Assembly (NCBI GenBank): GCA_030424715.1 | Contig: JAUHWH010000009.1 | Location: forward strand, 1 to 64,000 | DNA length: 64,000 nt | Source of the DNA: Bdellovibrionia bacterium | GTDB lineage: Bacteria > Bdellovibrionota > Bdellovibrionia > Bdellovibrionales > JAGQZY01 | Reading direction: 5' to 3' | Shown here: positions 42,807 through 51,724 of the stretch, one piece after another | How positions within the stretch are numbered: the first letter of the stretch is position 1 | Layout: each line of letters starts with the position of its first letter | The notes under the pieces: generated by a model | What the model was told of the DNA's origin: nothing | Databases searched by the model: none | What the model saw: only the letters and a program-made list of their open reading frames with translations | Translations under genes and position numbers: made by a program

Positions 42807-43191
42807 TGTGTGTCACCCTCACAAAAAGTGCTTTCCCTTGAGTTAGAAAGCAAAGCCCAGGCCAAAAACTGATCTTTGTAATATTAGCCACTTAGAGGAT
42901 CGGTTGGCCACGTCGTCGGAACTGCAAAGTCCCGGGGTGGTATTGATCCAGGAACCAAAAGTTCCGACTTCCGACAGTCACTTGAACACATAGAGTTTCA
43001 AAACGCTTTGTTATACTCCTGATTAAAGATGCTAAAACTCATAAGCCTTTACATCTCCCCAAAAATCTTGCATTTTAAAAGCACGAGTGAAAATTGCTAG
43101 AGTGATATTATCCTTTGTCTTATGTTTGTGTTCTTGCCAACACAAAGTGTCCATCGAAGACGATTCCCAGCTGATTAAAGGAGCCTTAATT

Positions 43192-43641
43192 ATGAACAAA
43201 AAACCCCTCATCGAAGTTGGATGGCGAGAAGAGGTTTTAATACCCGAACTCACGAAGCACAAAATTAAAGCTAAAGTCGACACAGGAGCCAGAACCTCAG
43301 CCCTTCACGTCACAAACTTGGAGCTCATACCCCGTGGCACGAAAACCTACGCTCACTTCAAAATCCATCCTATGCAGGACTCGTCAACCCCCGCGATTAA
43401 GTGTGTGGCTAAAGTCCTTGAGCAGCGTAAGATCCGCAGCTCCACCGGGCATGCCAGCATCCGCCCCGTGATCTCTTTGGAGCTCAAAGTCGGCAGCGAA
43501 ACCTTTGAAACAGAGGTCACCCTCGTCAACCGAGACCTGATGGGGTTCCGAATGCTGCTCGGCCGCAAAGCCTTGAAAGGCCGATTCACGGTAAACGTGG
43601 CAAAGTCTTTTCGAACCAGCAAAAAGCTAAAGAAAAAGTAA
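43192..43641 (+). CDS. RimK/LysX-associated retropepsin-like protease (PF05618-type)
   Basis: 149 residues from ATG 43192, which has AAAGGAG eight bases upstream. The core reads IKAKVDTGARTSALHV, the D-T-G-A motif of the family once called ATP-dependent zinc protease and now grouped with retropepsin-like folds. It continues with RPVISLELKVGSETFETEVTLVNR and FRMLLGRKALKGRFTVNV, the usual second half. These genes neighbour RimK-type ligases and may trim ligated tails. The frame is open upstream to GTG 43087, giving a lipoprotein-like leader (VILSFVLCLCSC); this longer form lacks a good ribosome site, so the start is uncertain. rimK follows after 342 bases. Confidence 0.85.
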   Translation: MNKKPLIEVGWREEVLIPELTKHKIKAKVDTGARTSALHVTNLELIPRGTKTYAHFKIHPMQDSSTPAIKCVAKVLEQRKIRSSTGHASIRPVISLELKVGSETFETEVTLVNRDLMGFRMLLGRKALKGRFTVNVAKSFRTSKKLKKK

Positions 43642-43983
43642 CCTGTCACCGCCCCTCGGTTTCAGCTACTGTTTCCGGCCTTAAAAGACCCTGATGAATT
43701 GAGCAGTCCCTGGAAGTTGACAGTCTCCGTCAATCTCAAATTTCATAGGGACTCCAGAGGTCAATGCCCTAAAAAGTTTCATTGACACGACAGGGCCAGG
43801 CAACAACAATCAGAGCCGAACCGAAGGGTTCTATCGCGGAAAATTTGTGGTGGTTTAAATTGAGTTTTGACGAAATTCGTTAATCCCACAATAAGCCCTT
43901 GTTTGACAGATTGGAGCTCCAGAAAGCCGCATCGACTGACATCTCAAAGCGCGACTAAAATTAGCAATAAAAAAGGAACCCTT
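43642..43983 (+). other. Intergenic region upstream of rimK
   Basis: 342 bases without a supported gene. TTGACG at 43867-43872 with AATAAG 17 bases on is a weak promoter candidate, and isolated TTGACA hexamers occur at 43903-43908 and upstream. AAGGAA before ATG 43984 is the rimK ribosome site. The frame opening at 43867 lacks one and has no protein-like character before 43984. Confidence 0.35.
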
Positions 43984-45171
43984 ATGAAACTCGCAATATT
44001 ATCAAAAGAGCCCAAAAACTACAGCACCGGCCGCCTTCTTGCTGCTGCAAAGTCTCGTGGACATAAGGCTAAAGTGCTAAACACTTTAAAGTTTGCCATC
44101 GATATTGAAGACGGGAATCCACAGCTTTTTTACGCCCAGAAGCGCTTGGGCTCTTACGATGCCGTACTTCCTCGCGTCGGTGCCTCCATTACTTATTTTG
44201 GAACGGCCGTTGTCAGACAGTTCCAACAGATGGACGTGTACAGTCCCAACTCGGCAGACGGGATTCTGAATTCCCGAGATAAGCTACGCAGCTTTCAGAT
44301 CTTAAGCCGCCACAAGATTGGAATTCCCGCGACCAGCTACGTTAAAGACAAACAAGATGTGGTTGCTGCTATTGAAAGAGTCGGCGGCGTCCCCATTATT
44401 ATCAAGCTGCTTGAAGGCACTCAAGGAATCGGCGTTCTGCTTGCCCATAACCTTGAATCGGCGACGTCGATTATTGAGCTGTTGCAGAGTCAAAAACAGA
44501 ATATTCTTATCCAAAAATTTGTCGCTGAAAGCAAAGGCAAAGACATTCGCGCCATCGTGGTTGGCGACAGAGTGGTTGCCGCCATGAGGCGAGTGGCCCA
44601 AGGTCAGGAGTTTCGCAGTAATGTGCATCGCGGTGGTAAAACCGAACGAGTAGAGCTCGATGAAGCCTACAAAGAAGCCGCCATCCGTGCGGCTCGCATC
44701 ATGGGCGTTGGCATCGCCGGAGTCGACATGCTAGAGGGAAAAGACGGCCCCCAGATCATGGAGATTAACTCTTCTCCTGGCCTCGAAGGCATCGAAAGCT
44801 GCACCGGATTGGATATCGCCGGCTCCTTCATCGATTACATAGCCGCACAAGTGGACTTTCCAGATGTGGATTTAAGACAACGTCTATCAGTCAGTAAAGG
44901 TTACGGAGTGACTGAAATTCTTATCCCCAAAGAATCTCAACTCGTTGGTCAGACTCTCGACGACGGTGGTTTTAAAGAAAAAGACATCAATGCTCTCACC
45001 TTACATCGAGACGGAAAGATTATTCCCAATCCAAAGGCTGAAAGAGTGATCGAAGCCAACGACAGAATATTGTGCTTCGGAAAGCTTGAGGAAATGAAAA
45101 AACTGATTCCGCCCAAAACAGTTTCTCGACGTCGACCAAAACTACAGAAGTTAACCGATCGCCCACTATGA
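43984..45171 (+). CDS. rimK: RimK-family ATP-grasp ligase fused to an RCK_C (TrkA-C) domain
   Basis: 395 residues from ATG 43984. Residues 1-290 follow E. coli RimK closely: MKLAILSKEPKNYSTGRLL, YDAVLPRVGASITYFGTAVVRQF, KLLEGTQGIGVLLA, DIRAIVVGDRVVAAMRR, FRSNVHRGGKTE and the metal site IMEINSSPGLEGIE. RimK adds glutamate to the C-terminus of ribosomal protein S6; related enzymes make other amide links. Residues about 305-385 (VTEILIPKESQLVGQTL, INALTLHRDGKIIPNPK, NDRILCFGKLEEM) are an RCK_C fold, a ligand-sensing module of K+ transporters that E. coli RimK lacks. The deacylase gene overlaps its stop (ATGA). Allosteric control of the ligase by a nucleotide or ion is inference. Confidence 0.92.
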   Translation: MKLAILSKEPKNYSTGRLLAAAKSRGHKAKVLNTLKFAIDIEDGNPQLFYAQKRLGSYDAVLPRVGASITYFGTAVVRQFQQMDVYSPNSADGILNSRDKLRSFQILSRHKIGIPATSYVKDKQDVVAAIERVGGVPIIIKLLEGTQGIGVLLAHNLESATSIIELLQSQKQNILIQKFVAESKGKDIRAIVVGDRVVAAMRRVAQGQEFRSNVHRGGKTERVELDEAYKEAAIRAARIMGVGIAGVDMLEGKDGPQIMEINSSPGLEGIESCTGLDIAGSFIDYIAAQVDFPDVDLRQRLSVSKGYGVTEILIPKESQLVGQTLDDGGFKEKDINALTLHRDGKIIPNPKAERVIEANDRILCFGKLEEMKKLIPPKTVSRRRPKLQKLTDRPL

Positions 45172-46187
45172 ACAGACTGAACAAAGAGCTCATCACCGTT
45201 GGCTCCGAGAAAATTGCGAAAGGGGAACGCAAAATCATCCAGCTTGAAGTGGGCAGCTTGTACGACTACACCCCGCTATCGATCCCTGTAGAGATCATCC
45301 GAGGAAAAGATGACGGCCCCTCCCTTTTCATAAGTGCCGCGATTCATGGTGACGAGATCAACGGGGTGGAGGCCATTGGTCGAATCTCCAAAAGAAGTGC
45401 TCTAAAAAAAATAAAGGGCACGCTCTTTCTTATTCCCATCGTTAATGTTTTTGGGTTCAACAACAAATCAAGATACCTCCCCGATCGCCGAGATCTCAAT
45501 CGCTGCTTCCCCGGAAGCAAGTCGGGCCCCCTCGGCAACCGCTTGGCCCATGTGTTTTTAAAAGAAATTGTGTCGAAATGCACCCATGGCATCGATCTTC
45601 ATACCGGGGCGATCCATCGATCTAATCTGCCTCAAATCAGAGCCTGTATTGACAACGAAGAGACAAAGGCTTTGGCCGAAAGCTTTGGTGTTCCGGTGAT
45701 TATCCACTCGCAAACTAAAGATGGGTCACTGCGAGAAGCGGCTCGTAAAAAAGGAGTGCGGACCCTTCTTTATGAGGGGGGAGAAGCCCTGCGGTTCGAA
45801 GAAGACGCCATTCGGAGTGCTGAGAGAGGCTGCCTTTCTACAATGCGTTCCATTGGCATGCTTCCAAAACTGAAAAACAGTAAAAACAAAAGCCGCCCCC
45901 ACATTGGCAAATCAAGTTACTGGGTGCGTGCGCCCCATGGTGGTTCCTTTCGAGCAATGAAGAAACTGGGGGACAAAGTTGCAAAAGGCGATGTTTTAGC
46001 GATCATCTCGGATCCCTTTGGAGAACAGCGCCACGAGGCTGTTGTACAGCACGAGGGCATCATCATAGGCTGTAGTATGATCCCTTTGGTGAACCGAGGA
46101 GATGCAATGTTTCACATCGCCTCCTTCGACAACCTATCAAAGACCAAACAGGCCCTTGATGATTTTGACGAAACATTTTCAGGTTAA
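45168..46187 (+). CDS. Succinylglutamate desuccinylase/aspartoacylase-family deacylase
   Basis: 339 residues. The zinc site is intact: His60 and Glu63 (AAIHGDEINGVE) and His145 (IDLHTGAIH). The substrate loop RYLPDRRDLNRCFPG is present. Residues about 185-220 carry LLYEGGEALRF, with the candidate general base Glu. A C-terminal beta domain (WVRAPHGGSFRAMKKLGDKV) resembles the lipoyl-like tail of this family. The ATG overlaps the rimK stop, so it forms a coupled ligase-hydrolase pair. It probably removes an amide-linked amino acid or acyl group; the substrate is unknown. A paralog lies at 62239-63234. Confidence 0.9.
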   Translation: MNRLNKELITVGSEKIAKGERKIIQLEVGSLYDYTPLSIPVEIIRGKDDGPSLFISAAIHGDEINGVEAIGRISKRSALKKIKGTLFLIPIVNVFGFNNKSRYLPDRRDLNRCFPGSKSGPLGNRLAHVFLKEIVSKCTHGIDLHTGAIHRSNLPQIRACIDNEETKALAESFGVPVIIHSQTKDGSLREAARKKGVRTLLYEGGEALRFEEDAIRSAERGCLSTMRSIGMLPKLKNSKNKSRPHIGKSSYWVRAPHGGSFRAMKKLGDKVAKGDVLAIISDPFGEQRHEAVVQHEGIIIGCSMIPLVNRGDAMFHIASFDNLSKTKQALDDFDETFSG

Positions 46188-46248
46188 CAAACCAACTGAC
46201 TCCCATCGATGGAAAGCCACTCAATGGGAGATTTACTAGGACGGACTC

Positions 46249-47502
46249 ATGGACCCCTTTTCATATATAGTCATTGTGATTGTTTGCATTTTTCTTTCGG
46301 CATTTTTCTCAAGCAGTGAAACCGCGCTGCTACGAATGACGAAAGAGCAGGTTGACAAAGACATCGAACAGAACTCTCAACTATCAACTCTCGCAGCAAA
46401 AGAACTGATACGAACACCGGCCAGGCTTTTAGTCACAATCCTTTTGGGGAACAATGTCGTCAACATTCTTGGTGCCGCCTGCGCGTCTTCTCTGGGCGTG
46501 TACTATTTGGGTGAGAAAGAAGGGCTGCTCGTCTCAACGATTTCCATGACACTGATTATTCTTATTTTCTCAGAGATTCTGCCAAAATCGGTGGCCGCTA
46601 AAAACCCTGCGAAAGTGGGCTACCTGTTTGCACTGCCTCTTTTTATCATCCACAAGATTGCCTTTCCCGCCCACCTCTTTTACTCCAGCGTGCTAGAACC
46701 TTTGGTAAAGAAAATCTCCGGTGGTGAGCCTGAAGGCGCAGCCCCACAGATGAATATTGCCGACTCCATTATTCAAATGGCCAATCAAATAAAGACTAAG
46801 AAGCACGACGGCACGCCCATACCCATCATTGGTCAAGCTGTGAAAGCGGCCAACCTTAATTGTGAAGACATCATGATCCCTCGCGGTGAGTTTTTTTCTA
46901 TTCGAATGAGCACCAGCCCTGAAGAGGCTGAAAAGAATCTTGCCCTGTCAAGATATACACGGGCTCTGGTGTTCGATGACAACAACGATAAAATTAAAGG
47001 TTTTATTCACCTTAAAGATTTGGTTCGACTTAACAACAGCGATGAACAGAAACCCATAAAAGCTCTTATTAAACCAGTCTTAACCGTGCCTGGAAAAATG
47101 AATATTCTTGGTCTTCTGCCAAAGATGCAAAAAGCATTTATTCACATAGCAATTGTCACCGACCCTTTTGGCAATGCCGAAGGCATTGTCACCCAAGAGG
47201 ATATTCTCGAAGAGATTGTGGGAGAGATTCGCGATGAGTTTGACCGAGAAGAACTAAAGCGCATCCGTAAAAAAGGCCCCAACAAATATGAAGTGCTCGG
47301 CAATGTGTCGATCCATGACTTTAACAAAGAAACTTTGTGGGACCTGGGTGGAGAAAAAAATGACTCCATCTTCGAGGCTATTTACAATGAGCTTGGCCAG
47401 TTACCCCACGGTGGAGATGAGGTGCAACTCGGAGACTTCAATCTAAAGGTCCTCGACACCTCCGGGCGACGGATCACTCGAGTGGAAATCACGAAAGCAT
47501 AA
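46249..47502 (+). CDS. CNNM/CorC-family transporter (DUF21-CBS-CorC_HlyC)
   Basis: 417 residues. The DUF21 membrane domain (residues 1-150, four hydrophobic segments) opens with FLSAFFSSSETALLRMT, the family hallmark. A CBS pair follows (IMIPRGEFFSIRMSTSPEEAEK, TRALVFDDNNDKIKGFIHLKDL, IAIVTDPFGNAEGIVTQEDILEEIVGEIRDEF), and the C-terminal CorC_HlyC domain (GDFNLKVLDTSGRRITRVEI) closes it. CNNM/CorC proteins export Mg2+ or Na+-coupled divalent ions. The CBS pair may bind ATP-Mg. It follows the deacylase by 61 bases and precedes the barrel-like gene by 10, suggesting one operon from rimK on. Confidence 0.93.
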   Translation: MDPFSYIVIVIVCIFLSAFFSSSETALLRMTKEQVDKDIEQNSQLSTLAAKELIRTPARLLVTILLGNNVVNILGAACASSLGVYYLGEKEGLLVSTISMTLIILIFSEILPKSVAAKNPAKVGYLFALPLFIIHKIAFPAHLFYSSVLEPLVKKISGGEPEGAAPQMNIADSIIQMANQIKTKKHDGTPIPIIGQAVKAANLNCEDIMIPRGEFFSIRMSTSPEEAEKNLALSRYTRALVFDDNNDKIKGFIHLKDLVRLNNSDEQKPIKALIKPVLTVPGKMNILGLLPKMQKAFIHIAIVTDPFGNAEGIVTQEDILEEIVGEIRDEFDREELKRIRKKGPNKYEVLGNVSIHDFNKETLWDLGGEKNDSIFEAIYNELGQLPHGGDEVQLGDFNLKVLDTSGRRITRVEITKA

Positions 47503-47512
47503 GGCCCTCAAC

Positions 47513-48577
47513 GTGTTTCGAAAGGGTCCCATTCTTTTCTTCATACTTCTCGTTGCTTATACAGCGTCGGCGACTCCCCGATCGGTGGAGTGGGATTTCA
47601 ACTATATTCTCGACACCTATCAAGTCTCTACCCCCTCGGTCTCCAAAACTCTAAGTATTGGGTCTCTCATGACCTCTGGAGAGGTCACCTCCGGTGAGCA
47701 TCGCTATCATATGTCCGCGCAAGGAGCGCACAGTAATGGGTCTCCCTCAGAGGTGGCACAGGACATTCAGATTCTATCGAATATTGATATGGAGGGCGAA
47801 GAGACCCTAAAAATATATGAACTTTACTACAGCTATCAAATTCAGGATTTTGAATTGTCTCTTGGGTGGCAAGATCTGTCGAACCACTTCAATCGGCTTG
47901 CGGCAAGCGAGCTTTTGATTCATTCCTCCTTCGGGACCTCCGCCGACCTAGGGAATACTGGTTTTTATGGTCCCTCGATTTACCCGTTCCCAGGCTTTGG
48001 CCTAAAGGCCAATCATAGAATTAACGAGAAGTATCAGCTTCGATTTGCGATCTCCGACCCACTCAACCCGCAAAGTTTTCGCTCTCGCAGCCTTCAATCA
48101 CAAGTGAACATCGATCCAGACAACTATTTTGCTATTTTTGAAATAAAGAAATCAGTGACCAATTATCAGTGGAACATGGGGGCTTGGACATATCGTGCCG
48201 AAGCCTCGTCGTTTTTAGATTTTCAGCAGTCCGGCATCTACTTCGATTGGGAATACTATATCGCTCGGTGGACCCCCTTTGCTAAAATTGGTCTCGCGAA
48301 TAAGCGCCCCCTTCGGGTTCACCAAAGCTGGGTCTTGGGCCTAAAACGCTCACAAGTCTTTAATTCCCGAGACTGGATCTCCATCGGTATTGTCATCGCT
48401 CCTATTGATCAGCAAGAGACCCATGAAAAAGTTTTTGAAGTCCTCTACAAACGACAGTTGGCAAAGGGCCTTGCCGCTCTTCTCAGCTTTCAAAGCATCG
48501 AACAGGCTTTTTTTAGCCAACAGAGAGCTCAAGCACTGACCCTTAGAATTGAAATTGGCAAGGCGCTTTTTTTATAA
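47513..48577 (+). CDS. Outer-membrane beta-barrel-like protein
   Basis: 354 residues from GTG 47513. The signal peptide is FRKGPILFFILLVAYTASA. The mature chain has many alternating strands with aromatic girdles (YELYYSYQIQDFELSLGWQ, YQWNMGAWTYRAEAS, GIYFDWEYYIARWTPFAKI) and ends in RIEIGKALFL with a C-terminal hydrophobic-aromatic residue pattern. These features fit a porin-type barrel. No specific family was recognised. It lies ten bases after the CNNM/CorC gene, so it may be cotranscribed as its outer-membrane partner. Confidence 0.7.
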   Translation: MFRKGPILFFILLVAYTASATPRSVEWDFNYILDTYQVSTPSVSKTLSIGSLMTSGEVTSGEHRYHMSAQGAHSNGSPSEVAQDIQILSNIDMEGEETLKIYELYYSYQIQDFELSLGWQDLSNHFNRLAASELLIHSSFGTSADLGNTGFYGPSIYPFPGFGLKANHRINEKYQLRFAISDPLNPQSFRSRSLQSQVNIDPDNYFAIFEIKKSVTNYQWNMGAWTYRAEASSFLDFQQSGIYFDWEYYIARWTPFAKIGLANKRPLRVHQSWVLGLKRSQVFNSRDWISIGIVIAPIDQQETHEKVFEVLYKRQLAKGLAALLSFQSIEQAFFSQQRAQALTLRIEIGKALFL

Positions 48578-48604
48578 ATGGGCTCCAGTTGGCATCGGCC
48601 TGGA

Positions 48605-50524
48605 TTAATAAATCAGAATGATTTTCTCACGCTCAATGTTTGTAAACACAGAGTCCGTTGCTGGGTTGATTTTGGGAGTCATTGAATCATCGAGCATCAC
48701 CCCAAGAGCAATGGCTCCTCGTTGATAAGCGCCATCGATGATCTCTTGAAACCTCACGGCCCCTGCCAGCCCTAATTTTTTAGGGTCAATAAAGGAGATC
48801 TCGGGCCCCTGGGAGTAAAACAGTTCATCGAGAACGCGATTCAGTTCAGGACGAAGAGCAACGTTTGCTAAAATATTACTAATCACGATGGGACTTATGA
48901 TGATCTCCCCCGCCTTTTTCACAAAAAGGTTTTCGTTCTCAGGATCAACCAACTCTATCAACACCGGAATATCAGAGCTTTCCGGAACAAGTTCTCGTAA
49001 TTGCAAATAGCCCATGAGGGAGCGGGCATCCGCCTCAACATTATCATTGAGCCAGTTACTGGCTAAAAATATAATGTTGCTGTAAGCCCGCAGGTCGGTT
49101 TTTTTGAGATCCTCCGCAACCGTATAGTCACCCACAATATGATGAACCGAATTTCTAAAACCACTGGCTAAATGAGCGGGCATAGAATTCATTCGCTGCT
49201 CCACTGACATCACCGTCATGACATCGACCGAGGTTTCACCCTTACCACCACTCAGTAGTTCATTCACTAATCTTGGAACCTTTTGGCTCCACCCCAGGAT
49301 CAAGACTTTTTTCGAGGGAAACTCTTTCTGCATCGGATGGGTGACAACCTCTAGACCATTGGTAGGCTTCGCCCCTTTGACACGACATCTCTCAATACCT
49401 TCAAAAGACTCAGCGATAAAAACGATGAGATCTTCTTTCTGTATCTTAAACTTAGCGGGAGGGTTGATGACGCACGCCTTTTCTCTCTTGGGATTCACCA
49501 CTCCGATAGCAATGGCTCCGCGAAACGACTTTCGAATATACCCCCAAGCCAGTCCGTCGAAAGCCTCATATTTTCGCAAATATATTTCGTTGCCATCGTC
49601 TTGTGACAAGAGGTCAGCAAAAACAAACGACAGCCCCGGGTGTATGGTGTTTTGGGCAATCATCCGCGATATAAAGAGGTGACCGGCAACAATGTGGATA
49701 TTTTCTCCGTAGGCTTTCTCTGCAATGGCTATTTTCTTTTCGTCTAAGATCTCAACCACCACAGAGGGCGCCGGCACATTGTTGAGATCCACCAAATGGC
49801 GGATAGACAAAAGGGACTTGATGGCAGTGATGTCGGACCTCTCGTATCCGCTGGCCCCGAAGGCGACGGCTGGAATGATGACGGTAGCGCATTGCTCAAC
49901 GTTCACTCTCTCAAGATCGTCGACCTTCATCAAAGAACCCGTCCTTAAAATAATTCGACTGCTCTTTGATGGGTCATCAAGATGGGAGTTGATGTCGTTA
50001 CGTAACTCATAGCCGATCGTCGGACTAAGGATTGCAATATTGGTTTTCTTTTGGTTTCTCTTTTTCAAAAAACGCTTGAGACGCCCCGTTGAGCTTAGGA
50101 TCTCATTGAGAATCAATGGCGTGCGACTGGTGTATCCAAGAACACAGATGTGTCCGGTGAGGGTGATGGGCGTCAAGCCAGCTTCCAGTTGTTGCATCTT
50201 TCTATAAAGCCACTGGGTCATGATGGCCACGAAAGAACCCATAAACAAAACATAGCCGAGAACGGTCAAAACCGTGGAGAGGATCCTTTTCGCAGTGCCA
50301 TTATCGTCACCGAGATATCCAGGATCACTCATCCGTAAGAAGGCCCACCAAGAGCTCTCGGGTAAGCCTCCTGGCACTTTTTCTATCCAAAGTAAAATTT
50401 GACCACTCAGTAAGGCGATCACTCCGATAACGCAGGCAATAAAAAAAACCTGATAAAAGGGGCCGCGGATCAAGAGTCGCTCGACTTTATACTTCAGATA
50501 TCCCATCACATCTTTTGAAAACAT
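48605..50524 (-). CDS. CASTOR/POLLUX-type ion channel with two RCK domains
   Basis: 639 residues from ATG 50524, with AGAGGAG upstream; 38 residues before it are low-confidence. Hydrophobic segments at about 21-45 (FYQVFFIACVIGVIALLSGQ) and 83-105 (LSTVLTVLGYVLFMGSFVAIM) flank a pore loop WWAFLRMSDPGYLGDDNG that lacks the TVGYG K+ filter. Two tandem TrkA-N/RCK regions follow (HICVLGYTSRTPLILNEIL and KVLILGWSQKVPRLVNELL). This order matches CASTOR/POLLUX/SYM8 channels, which conduct K+ or Ca2+ and are gated by cytosolic ligands. It converges with the barrel-like gene, 27 bases away. Confidence 0.88.
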   Translation of the reverse strand: MFSKDVMGYLKYKVERLLIRGPFYQVFFIACVIGVIALLSGQILLWIEKVPGGLPESSWWAFLRMSDPGYLGDDNGTAKRILSTVLTVLGYVLFMGSFVAIMTQWLYRKMQQLEAGLTPITLTGHICVLGYTSRTPLILNEILSSTGRLKRFLKKRNQKKTNIAILSPTIGYELRNDINSHLDDPSKSSRIILRTGSLMKVDDLERVNVEQCATVIIPAVAFGASGYERSDITAIKSLLSIRHLVDLNNVPAPSVVVEILDEKKIAIAEKAYGENIHIVAGHLFISRMIAQNTIHPGLSFVFADLLSQDDGNEIYLRKYEAFDGLAWGYIRKSFRGAIAIGVVNPKREKACVINPPAKFKIQKEDLIVFIAESFEGIERCRVKGAKPTNGLEVVTHPMQKEFPSKKVLILGWSQKVPRLVNELLSGGKGETSVDVMTVMSVEQRMNSMPAHLASGFRNSVHHIVGDYTVAEDLKKTDLRAYSNIIFLASNWLNDNVEADARSLMGYLQLRELVPESSDIPVLIELVDPENENLFVKKAGEIIISPIVISNILANVALRPELNRVLDELFYSQGPEISFIDPKKLGLAGAVRFQEIIDGAYQRGAIALGVMLDDSMTPKINPATDSVFTNIEREKIILIY

Positions 50525-50788
50525 ACTCTCCTCTTTTTTGACCCTATAGTTATCTCTCGTTCCGACGGCGAATACAAACAGCAATAAGAAGACACGGCAA
50601 GGTCTCTTCCATCGCACCGGTGGCCATAAAGCTGGCAAAAGTCAGAGTCTTGGTAATGAAAACGCCTGCTTGTGTACATTTTCCAGTCTGCTGGAAAAGG
50701 TCACCTGAAGACTTTTCAGCTTTCAAATGAATCATTCCCGGTTCTCACCGCCTCAAGTAAAACGATGGCATCCAACCGGGGGGTGGCA

Positions 50789-51619
50789 ATGTTTAACTTC
50801 ATTTCAATCCAAGAAAAAATTTTAGTGTCTTTAATCATTTTCTTCGCGATGACATCAAAATCATTCGCCGTATTCAATGGTGAAGCCACCTCTGAAGAAA
50901 TCACTTCTAAAATCGTTAACATAAAGTTTTTCAATGGCGCGTGCTCTGCAGTGGTTCTTTCTCCAAGGGTTCTCTTAACCGCGGCCCATTGCCAAGATCG
51001 GTTTGGTGCGCCCGAGTTGGCTGCGTTTATCCAACCCAGCGTCAAAACAAAAGCTTGCGACATTGCAGAAGTTGGCGACTCTGCTTACGAGCCCTCAGCC
51101 TCTCCGACCCTGCCGATGAACATTCACGCTCCTGACATCTTAATGATTCGCTTGAAAACACCCCTCTGTAGCGTTACGAGTGCAAAGCTGCAGCCCAGCC
51201 CACTGCAACCGGGGGACAAGATCTTGCAAGCAGGACACGGCGGAGGCAGTAAAGTGTTTGGCCAATCTCACCAGGTCCTTTTGCAAATTGTCGACTCGTC
51301 ACAAACGGCATCTTTAACAACGCCGCGAAACAATATTGAAAGACGCCTGTTAAAAGCAAGTGCGGAGGCCTACCTAGCGGCCATACCGGTGGTTCCCTTC
51401 AGCAGTGTTTGTCACGGCGACAGCGGTGGCCCGAGCTTCGTTGAACAAGATGGAGAAATGCTCCTTTATGGCGTGAACGGAGCCGTGTTACCCAATACAG
51501 AACTGGGGTCAAAATGCAGCCAAGCCTATGTTCATCTGATCACTCCGGTGCAGCCCTACTTTTCATGGATCAAAGACACCTTGCTCGAATGGAATGAAGC
51601 TTTCAACAATCAACCCTAG
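50789..51619 (+). CDS. Secreted trypsin-family (S1) serine protease
   Basis: 276 residues from ATG 50789, which has GGGGGG upstream; an in-frame ATG at 50765 lengthens the protein without improving the signal. The signal peptide is KILVSLIIFFAMTSKSFA. The fold starts VFNGEATSEEIT (a possible zymogen activation point), then His67 (LLTAAHCQD), Asp116 (APDILMIRL) and Ser212 (CHGDSGGPSF) complete the triad. At least six cysteines are in S1-like positions. The residue six before the nucleophile Ser is Ser (SSVCHGDSGGP), where trypsin has Asp, so trypsin-type Lys/Arg specificity is not supported. Confidence 0.9.
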   Translation: MFNFISIQEKILVSLIIFFAMTSKSFAVFNGEATSEEITSKIVNIKFFNGACSAVVLSPRVLLTAAHCQDRFGAPELAAFIQPSVKTKACDIAEVGDSAYEPSASPTLPMNIHAPDILMIRLKTPLCSVTSAKLQPSPLQPGDKILQAGHGGGSKVFGQSHQVLLQIVDSSQTASLTTPRNNIERRLLKASAEAYLAAIPVVPFSSVCHGDSGGPSFVEQDGEMLLYGVNGAVLPNTELGSKCSQAYVHLITPVQPYFSWIKDTLLEWNEAFNNQP

Positions 51620-51724
51620 TGGGCTGACTTGTATCCCAAGCCCAGCAAGCGAAGTGGTACAAAACCACTTTATGGGCTTTATGTACGAGCTGTGATGGAC
51701 ACTCATCTAATTAAAGATATGCTG

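Noticed and set aside
51652-51670. Hairpin AAGTGGT/ACCACTT as a terminator after the trypsin gene
   Set aside because: No U-tract on either strand, and the stem is short.
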